This document shows positions 57,298-64,000 of a stretch of DNA of 64,000 nucleotides, piece after piece. This DNA is from Pleurotus djamor (Eukaryota; Basidiomycota; Agaricomycetes; Agaricales; Pleurotaceae). The number at the start of each line of letters is the position of its first letter. Position 1 is the stretch's first letter. The notes beneath the pieces were generated by a model. The model searched no databases, was not told the origin of the DNA, and saw only the letters and a program-made list of their open reading frames with translations. The stretch is from assembly GCA_029747585.1 (NCBI GenBank), contig JAPEVF010000061.1:1-64000 (forward strand), read 5' to 3'. A program made the position numbers and the translations under genes.

Positions 57298-58068
57298 TCA
57301 GAAGACGAGTTGATGTGGGAATTGGCCCTTGGATAGACCAAACGATGCTTTGAGGTATTTGGCGAGGTTTTCGGATTTCTTCACGGCGGNGATGACGGTC
57401 TTGTCCACNTCCTTCTGNTCTGTTGTTTTGGATTCAGGGAGGGCTTCCTTCGCCTTGGGCTTGCCATCTTCGAAGAACTCAGCTTCGGCAGANGTCTTCT
57501 CCTTNGAGACAGTTTTGGCGAAGTAGGAATCGGTGAACTTGTCGTCGAGCTGATCCACACAGATCAAAACGAGGAAGATTAGATANAANCAATATACACG
57601 NACCTTGAAGTCACCGAGATCCAGCTTCGTTGAGGTGGCGATAACGTATGCCTGGTTAACTCGGCGAAGGGGAACACCGTTGACCTTGTAGGGTCCGGTA
57701 ACCAACAACAATCCGCTCTCCAACTGCTTCAAAAACACGACCCGCTTGCCCCGGTAGCGACCAGCAAGAAGGATGAGAACGGTGCCCGGTGTGATTGAGC
57801 CACGAATTTGTGTGGGTTTGGGCGATTTGCGGCTCTTTTTGGGCTGGCGAACGTCTTCGGCGGGGTAGAATCGTGGTGCTTTGCTGGTTGGGACAAGCCG
57901 TGTGCCGCCGTTCTTTGCNCCNCCGACTTGTTTCTCAACAGTCTCAGGCTTGGACTCGGCGGCAGGCTTCTCGCCTTTCTTCTGCCCCTTGTATAGTCCA
58001 CGGCTGGCGAAAACTTGCGATCGTGACAAGCGTCCAACGCCGGGAACCAGTTCCTTGCTTCTGGCCAT
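57298..58068 (-). CDS. RPL6: 60S ribosomal protein L6 (eL6)
   Basis: Two exons (58068-57604 and 57549-57298) encode 238 residues. The start [20 protein letters not shown] is followed by a Lys/Ala-rich extension. The eL6 core has [80 protein letters not shown] and KLDLGDFK. After the intron, [14 protein letters not shown] and [20 protein letters not shown] end the protein. The 54-nt intron is a multiple of three with no visible stop codon, so unspliced RNA stays in frame and would add 18 residues. Intron status is supported by the donor GTNCGT, the acceptor CAG and disruption of the conserved DFK-LDDKFT join. The protein binds 25S rRNA. Confidence 0.94.
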   Translation of the reverse strand: MARSKELVPGVGRLSRSQVFASRGLYKGQKKGEKPAAESKPETVEKQVXXAKNGGTRLVPTSKAPRFYPAEDVRQPKKSRKSPKPTQIRGSITPGTVLILLAGRYRGKRVVFLKQLESGLLLVTGPYKVNGVPLRRVNQAYVIATSTKLDLGDFKXRVYXXYLIFLVLICVDQLDDKFTDSYFAKTVXKEKXSAEAEFFEDGKPKAKEALPESKTTXQKXVDKTVIXAVKKSENLAKYLKASFGLSKGQFPHQLVF

Positions 58069-58300
58069 TATGTTTTGATCTAGGAGGGGTTTGTCAAGAT
58101 ATTTGAGCTCGTAGTGAGGAGCATCATACCTTGAGTCTTGAGGTCGTCGTTGCCAGTGCCCGTAGGGGTTTCGGTCAGTATCTTAGATTGTGTGGCTTGA
58201 ACAACTGGCTAGGACCAACGGCATTTTCCGAGAACTGGCATCACGTAAGCGTAACGGGCGCTTGATGGCATTGCGCGCTTATCCTACTAGTTCCGTCGCA

Positions 58301-59334
58301 ATGAGCACGACCGAAGTCAACACCAANNNNNNTGGTGTGTGTCGCAATCGCTCTGAGATCGNGAACGACTGAAGAACCNGCTGTTTGTCAGATGCTAAGC
58401 CCATCGTGTGGTTCGATATCGACAATACCCTTTACTCGGCTAGCACCAAAATTGCGCAGGCAATGGGAGAACGCATCCATGGTGACGCTAGCACCTTCGA
58501 TCCCANCCTGGTGTACTGATTCGAATGCCCTTCAAGTATAGCTTACTTTCTTACCCTTGGTCTAGACGANGAGGCAGCGTCCGATCTTCATTATAAATAC
58601 TATACGCAATATGGATTGGCCTTGCGTGGACTGACTAGACATCATCAGATAGGCTAGTCGAAGTCTTTATCATTTCTATCTCGTCTATGGCGCTGAGNAA
58701 CCCTCCGCAGACCCTATAGACTTCGACCGCAAGTGTGACGGCTCCCTTCCACTAGAAGACATCCTCTCCCCGAACCCGCAGCTGCGGCAGTTGTTGATTG
58801 ACATAGATCGGAGTAAGGCAAGGGTTTGGGCCCTCACCAATGCCTACAAAACGGTATGAACTCAACTTGGTTAGCTTCCTCGTGCTCACGTCCCGAAAGC
58901 ATGCGAAAAGGGTATTGGACATCCTTGGCTTGTCTGATCAGATTGAGGGGACAGTCTTCTGTGACTACGCACAGGAAGACTTTGTTTGTAAACCAGAGGC
59001 CGCCTTCTATGAACAGGTGCGTTTGATGCGAACCCCCACCTTTCTGATCCTTCTCTTTANTNNCANCATCCTCGTATCTCAGGCGTTGAAAACCGCTGGC
59101 GGCGTTGACCCTGCAAACTGTTATTTCGTAGACGATAATAGAGGTAATGTCGTCGCTGCCAAGCGTCTGGGCTGGGGTCATTGTGTCCACTTCTGTGAGC
59201 ATGGTTTACCTTCTGTGGAAGGCGGGAAGGAGACGGTCATCAACAAGACTCAATCTGTGGATGACGAAGGGATTGTCTCTATTACCAACCTAGAAGAGTT
59301 GAGGGAGGTTTGGAGCGAGCTTTATAANCCCTAG
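58301..59334 (+). CDS. SDT1: HAD-superfamily pyrimidine 5'-nucleotidase (Sdt1/Phm8)
   Basis: ATG 58301 gives MSTTEVNT, then an N gap and an intron. The second exon starts DAKPIVWFDIDNTLYSASTK, with HAD motif I (DxDxT). The cap domain includes KIAQAMGERIH|AYFLTLGLD and YYTQYGLALRGLTRHHQ. LEDILSPNPQLRQLLIDIDR, ARVWALTNAYKT (motif II Thr), HAKRVLDILGLSDQIEGTVF and KPEAAFYEQ (motif III Lys) follow. NCYFVDDNRGNVVAAKRLGW is motif IV with paired Asp, and an extended tail closes the protein. Family enzymes dephosphorylate UMP and CMP, or lysophosphatidate in yeast Phm8. It is divergent from RPL6, with start codons 233 bp apart. Confidence 0.9.
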
Positions 59335-59429
59335 AGTAGTGCTAGTGTAGTAAATACAAGATATAACAGATATAGCATAAGTTTACCACAAGGTTGGAAT
59401 AAGGACATGCTTCTTCATTTAAACCATCA

Positions 59430-59920
59430 ATGACACTCTTGGCCCCACGATACTCTCATCCATTCACCTTGGAGGAAGCCACCTTGTTCGACGTTGGTAT
59501 CATCAACGAAGGTTCGTCCATGATCCAGAGTATCCTACCCAAGCCTCATCGGCAGATACTCCATTGCAGAAATCGCGCGTCTACAGAATTCGTTGCGACA
59601 TCTTCGAGCAACGCAGACCGAGCTCAAGGAGTACATGTCCGATGATATCGATGGTGAATTAACCAAGGCCTACGCGGAGAACGAGGACGTCATGTAAGTT
59701 GACTAGGGCCCATCATCGCTTGGCGTGCTTTCCGAAGTTTCTCGACATTAGCGGAGCGCAAGAAGAGAGGATTTCGATCCTGGAACATGCGTTGCGACAG
59801 AAGGGCGTGCAATCTGTGGCACATTATAACACGACGGANTCAGGGAACGGAAGCGTCACGACGAGTGCGAGAGGCACTGACAACACGACTGAAGTCGAGG
59901 AGGGTGGTATAGATTTATGA
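59430..59920 (+). CDS. Small uncharacterised coiled-coil protein
   Basis: Three exons: ATG 59430 gives MTLLAPRYSHPFTLEEATLF and VGIINE, joined by an intron with donor GTTCGT and acceptor ATTGCAG to EIARLQNSLRHLRATQTELK. EYMSDDIDGELTKAYAENED follows, then a GTAAGT intron and GAQEERISILEHALRQKG. The tail is Ser/Thr/Gly-rich and acidic, ending GGIDL at the stop codon 59918-59920. The product is about 123 residues. Two amphipathic helices around a short acidic hinge suggest a helical-hairpin or coiled-coil adaptor. I do not recognise the family with confidence. The consistent exon phases and leucine heptads support a real gene. It ends 80 bp from the convergent PHAF1 stop codon. Confidence 0.68.
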
Positions 59921-60000
59921 NNGACTATGATACATCAGNTGTGGGCTTATTTCTATGAATAACAGTATGCAATATGGTTGATANGGTAGTANACGCGTNA

Positions 60001-61514
60001 TTAGAAGAGGGTCACCGACACAACTTGGGAGGATTCAGTGACTTCCAGTATTATGCCGTCGTACCCATGAAGGCCTAGGATTGGGCATAAAGTGTNTATA
60101 AATCACATCGAAATGCTNCACTCACGGGTTGTGGGATTAGACAGAGTAACGCCTTCATCGTCANCGGTGCGATCTAGGGACATCGANGGAGGCGGCTCNT
60201 TGGGACTCAGGAAGTGGCTGATCGTTTCGAACTTGGGGAGGATATAGGTGAAATATCGAGGTAATGGAGGAANACGNACTCACTTTGTCNCTGAATTGCC
60301 GTCGAGGNGGTGAATCTAGTATCTTGGCGGTTACATCTGATATAAAGAGGAGTACAACCAAGCGGCCTACCATCTTCATCATCTTCAGGGAGGCCTTCTA
60401 TCTGCCAGCGACATCGCTTGTATCTTTGGAATTGAGGTGTTCCAGGCTGGAGGTGTGTGTCAAAACGCGGCAAACAGGGCTGACTATGCTACTGACGATG
60501 TTTGTATGAACGAGAATCTTTCGAACGGCGTGTGTTGTTCCAGATAACAAAAAATCTAGCCCATGTTGAAAGTAATTATAGAAGTCTGCGGCNGGGGCTA
60601 TCAGACTCGGATAATATGCAAGGTTAAGAATGGATTAGCTCACATCCAGGTTCTTCTTCTTCATCGGTTGAGCTCGAATGTATAGTCATACGATTGTCGT
60701 CTTTGTAGTGTTTTCTAGAAGGGGATCCCAGGTCAACGGCAAGGTCCTGGGCAGTTGTCTCGCCCAATCGAATGTGAACGGGCTCAGATCCAGGTGGATG
60801 GAAATAAAGAAGCAGGCCATCATGAGGCTTATTGAAAGACAGCAATGTAAATGTGATTGTTTCAAGGCTGAAGTAATACGGGCAGTCACCTTGATAATTG
60901 CTCGAGCAACATCTCCAGCCATCACCGGACATTCCNTGACTTCATCCAAAGTATCGCGTTCCCCTCCATCGAGTGATTTCTGAGAGATGAAGACGCGTTT
61001 CACCTCTTGNTTACGATCTTCCGTCACACTCTTGATGCCTTCGCTCAGCCCATCNTCGTCAAAGCTGAANCGCACACCTGGGTAAGTCANATCATCGCCA
61101 GGNAAGGTCGGACCAAACGTCTTGCTGACGCCATTCCNACGCANCACTTCATCGACCGAAGACAGTATNGTATCCTTGTATCGNAAGACAATGGGCGGAT
61201 GTAAATCGCGCAGCCTCCGCAAACATATCGTGTGTAGCCNCTGATTGTTGCCAGAGAAGAGGAGATCAAGATGAGGGCGAAGATGNAGAATTATGGGTGT
61301 CAAGGCGGAGGCATCGGGGTCGTATTTAACATCAACTTGGGGNAATTCGTGGTGGTATTTAGGNAGGGTGTGTAGTATGTTCCACAAGGATGCCCCTGTG
61401 ATGCGTTGCGGTGAGAAAGTGAGANCGTTGGCCTNAGAAACATTGCTACGAGCCTATTTCAAATATTCCGAGTCCTGAGCCAGGCCTAAGGTCGAGGTCN
61501 AGGGCGGGGAACAT
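60001..61514 (-). CDS. PHAF1 / UPF0183 family protein (phagosome assembly factor-like)
   Basis: From ATG 61514 the protein begins MFPALDLDLRPGSGLGIFEI and joins SLWNILHTLPKYHHE-like sequence. Next are VDVKYDPDASALTPII, HLRPHLDLLFSGNNQ and LHTICLRRLRDLHPPIV, hallmark UPF0183 motifs. VSKTFGPT.PGDD.TYPGV.FSFD and QEVKRVFISQK follow. Further exons read DGLLLYFHPPGSEPVHIRLG, ETTAQDLAVDLGSPSRKHYK, DDNRMTIHSSSTDEEEEPG, then YNYFQHGLDFLLSG and NHSLAGFDTHL-like blocks. The last exon reads LHGYDGIILEVTESSQVVSV. Human PHAF1 regulates autophagic phagophore assembly; the fungal role is not established. The intron after FEIG would start GC, or the exon edge is misread. Ns occur throughout the 5' half. Confidence 0.85.
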
Positions 61515-61656
61515 AGAGNNNTNGTAAGCTCTGGTGCGCCGTCAAGGGTGGACATAAAAGGAATACACGTGGCCATACAGGGGTCGCGTTTCTCACNAGT
61601 CGCGTCCGATCTTTCAAGCACGCGTCGCAATCNTCGTTCCTCGTCCCCTCTGTACA

Positions 61657-63741
61657 ATGGCCGACCCTCGTCAACGCGCAATAATCAAGGTATATATACC
61701 TCTCGATGATTCTATTATGCTCCAGACACTCAGGCCCTTCTCTCAGGTCTTTCTCAAATTCAGCAANTCCCTCGGTCCTGACGCCTTGGAATTGGTTGGA
61801 GATATCCTGGATCGTCATGANATAGCAAGCGAGGATGTAGAATCGTCTGTTGAAGCACTAGCGTCTGAATACAATAAGCAAGAGGGTAATGTNCTCATAT
61901 CCGAGCAGCCTGTTGACTCGTCCTCAATACACCAACCAACAGATGCTACGATGAAAGTGGATGTCTCGGTTCTGCGTAGAGTGTACGATGGTCTCCAAGA
62001 CCAAGGCGGGACGTCTGGCGATGCCGAAAAGGAGGTTGTCGACCCAGAATCCCACTTGTTTTTCATTGACGCTTTTGAAATGCCCTCATGGCACTGGTCA
62101 ATTGAGCGGGGCACATTCGAACGGTTCGTGCTTCGAGTCCCTGTTACGTATCATACTTTTTTATGTTAATCTCAGTGTGTCCGCCCCTTTGACAATGTCT
62201 GGATCTGCAGATTCCAGAGTCCTTGCCATACGGGATCGACTTCACATCGTCAAGCAATGTGTGTTACGAAACGAGCATTTTGCTCCATCCACTCTCCCTT
62301 CTCGGGACCGCCAGAACTTGGTAACAGTGAGTATTCTTGTGTATATTATTCCATCNATTCGTTGAAACACACATNCCTACAGTTGAAGTCAACGAAGCAG
62401 TTACTTGGTCGTGCGGGGGAGCGGTTTCTCCTCCTTGGAATGCTGACCCACACGAAAGAGGGTAAGATATGCCTGGAAGATGCGGACGGAAGNGTCGAAC
62501 TTGATTTTACCAAACTGGTAGGTATACTGTNCATCAGACGACTTGTTTTGTTGATACATTGAAGGACGAACCAGGTGAAGGTCTTTTCACTGAAGGATGC
62601 TTTGCTCTAGTAGAAGGAGAATANACTGAGGAAGGCACCCTTGAAATCATTGCCATCGGTCAACCCCCCTGNGAGACACGAGACACTGCACGGTACGCTG
62701 CCTTCATACGTTGTTTTCGAGCCTTAATTACTAGGACTTAGGTCGATCTATGGTCACATTGACTTCCTCGGCAAAGGTGCCACTTCAATCCTCGAAGACG
62801 TTCGTTCCTTTCCCCTTTCAACCGCCTAACATTGTTGACCGTGATATAGACCAAGCTTNCATTGAGGGTTCAGGAAGACTTGTCCGACCTTCACTTCTTT
62901 TTCTTATCAGACGTGTGGCTTGACCAAGCGACTACATTTCGGGGNCTCAGGAAGATGTTNGAGAACTGTATCGATAATAACTTCATCCCGAAACTCATTG
63001 TCTTTTGTGGGAATTTTACGAGCAAGTCTATATCGCACGGCAATAGCCAAGATATCCAACGATACATCGGTGCGAACTGAACAACTTTTTTTGCGTTTTT
63101 GTGTCTAACTTCGCTTTCGTTGCTAGATAGCTTTGATGAACTTGAAGAGCTGCTTTCCTCGTATGCAGACTCAATGGCGTCCACTCATTTCGTCTTTGTG
63201 CCTGGCCCGCTGGACATAGCAGTGAATTCAATCCTTCCCCGACGGCCATTATTATCCGCGATTACCTCTCGCCTCAAGAATCGTATACCCAATGTCCACT
63301 TTGCCTCCAACCCTTGCCGGATCAAATTCTTTCACCAAGAAATTGTGATTTTCCGTGAGGACTTGATGTCTCGCATGCTACGGAATATCATAGGTGTCAA
63401 ACCGGACATTGACAGCGACGACCTTAAAAAATATGTGAGTTGTTGGAGTGATCACAACCTATACCAGAAGATGGTGTTTATTCTTAATTCAGCTCGTTCA
63501 AACGATACTTGATCAAGCGCATCTGAACCCTCTCATTATGAACATTAGCCCCACACTCGCTGATTACGATCATTCCCTACGGTTATACCCCTTACCCACN
63601 GTTGTGGTCCTTGCCGATAAGTATGATAGNTACAAGGTTACTTACACAGGGTGCCATGTCTTCAACCCAGGTACATTCGTNGGGAGTAATTACTCTTTCT
63701 GGGCATATAAGCCAGCNGAAACAAACTCCGAGGAATGGTGA
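61657..63741 (+). CDS. DPB2: DNA polymerase epsilon subunit B
   Basis: ATG 61657 starts [11 protein letters not shown], joined after a 57-nt intron to [19 protein letters not shown], the N-terminal C-domain-binding helix region. [20 protein letters not shown] and [20 protein letters not shown] follow. The OB fold appears as [31 protein letters not shown] and [20 protein letters not shown]. The inactive calpain-like phosphoesterase domain has [53 protein letters not shown] and [20 protein letters not shown]. The end, [20 protein letters not shown] and a TSEEW-like tail, is typical. The subunit stabilises Pol epsilon and links it to GINS in the CMG helicase. The first intron is stop-free and in frame. 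It is divergent from PHAF1, 142 bp apart. Confidence 0.93.
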
Positions 63742-64000
63742 GCTGTNAACTGGCAAGAGACTCCCCCTACTGACCAGCGTACCTTAGCGTTCTGGATATG
63801 GATGGTGCNAAGGTGTAGCTACCCCTAATATGTACCCCTAATATGTAATTTGAGCACGTGGCGACGCTTCNTAGAGCATTCCATGCCGAGTCNGACGCGC
63901 ATCCACACTTCACCTTGCGACACTTCCTCATAGATGCTCACAGAAAGTTCCAAGCAGCTACTTTGACTCCAACGCCACTTCCACTCCCTAATACTCTAAT
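63742..64000. other. Right-edge intergenic sequence
   Basis: This is sequence beyond the DPB2 stop codon. It contains the short duplication at 63820-63845 and C/T-rich DNA at the edge. No coding frame can be supported. It may include the start of another gene lying outside the window. Confidence 0.5.
63820..63845. repeat. 13-bp tandem duplication
   Basis: TACCCCTAATATG occurs twice in direct contact (63820-63832 and 63833-63845). It resembles a degenerate telomere-like CCCTAA string only superficially and is not a telomeric array. Confidence 0.9.

Noticed and set aside
63820..63845. Telomere-like CCCTAA repeats at the right end
   Set aside because: Only two 13-bp units containing CCCCTAATATG; not a TTAGGG array and not at a chromosome end.

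Overview
The window is nuclear DNA from a filamentous basidiomycete, most likely an Agaricomycete. Genes are split by many introns of about 50-60 nt with GTRNGT donors and CTRAY-like branch sites. Genes lie tens to a few hundred bases apart on alternating strands. The protein families (GtaA glutaminase, GH18 chitinase, STE14, LAG1, RRN7, MIPC-type mannosyltransferase) are fungal. I see no bacterial-style operon, CRISPR array, transposase, convincing tRNA or rRNA. Single Ns are scattered through much of the window, worst at about 12.5-13.8, 17.6-24, 30-37, 46-48 and 55-63 kb, so single-base oddities there may be sequencing artefacts.

Layout. 1-265 is the 5' end of a reverse-strand gene leaving the window. 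266-7188 is gene-poor and holds short degenerate tandem repeats and a 29-bp near-perfect palindrome. 7189-12661 encodes two secreted hydrolases, a GH18 chitinase and a GtaA-type glutaminase in 19 exons. From 12.7 to 63.7 kb there is a dense run of mostly housekeeping genes: CPD photolyase, DOM34, a phosducin-like thioredoxin protein, URA3, PUS7, an MFS transporter, a MIPC mannosyltransferase, SWT1, mitochondrial EF-G2, an unknown nuclear-type protein, STE14, RPL9, PCF11, a polyol dehydrogenase, an unknown low-complexity coiled-coil protein, RRN7, an ER J-protein, AP-1 sigma, REX3, ceramide synthase, a Gfd2-like protein, CENP-A, a COX18/OXA1 insertase, RPL6, a pyrimidine 5'-nucleotidase, a small coiled-coil protein, PHAF1 and DPB2.

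The genes do not form a pathway cluster. Several share themes: RNA surveillance and processing (DOM34, SWT1, REX3, PCF11, PUS7), translation (RPL9, RPL6, MEF2), sphingolipids (LAG1, MIPC mannosyltransferase), chromosomes (CENP-A, DPB2, photolyase) and mitochondria (MEF2, COX18). Many genes are in head-to-head pairs with start codons 70-300 bp apart, so they probably share bidirectional promoters. Convergent pairs end as little as 40 bp apart.

I found no clearly new multi-gene system. The most unusual observations are a CENP-A with an about 9-residue loop-1 extension and an H3-like ARKSTGG tail motif, an RGG/GRG-rich insertion inside the TruD-family enzyme PUS7, apparent GC-AG introns in the adjacent genes URA3 and PUS7, two unrecognised fungal proteins, and the palindrome in the gene-poor left arm.
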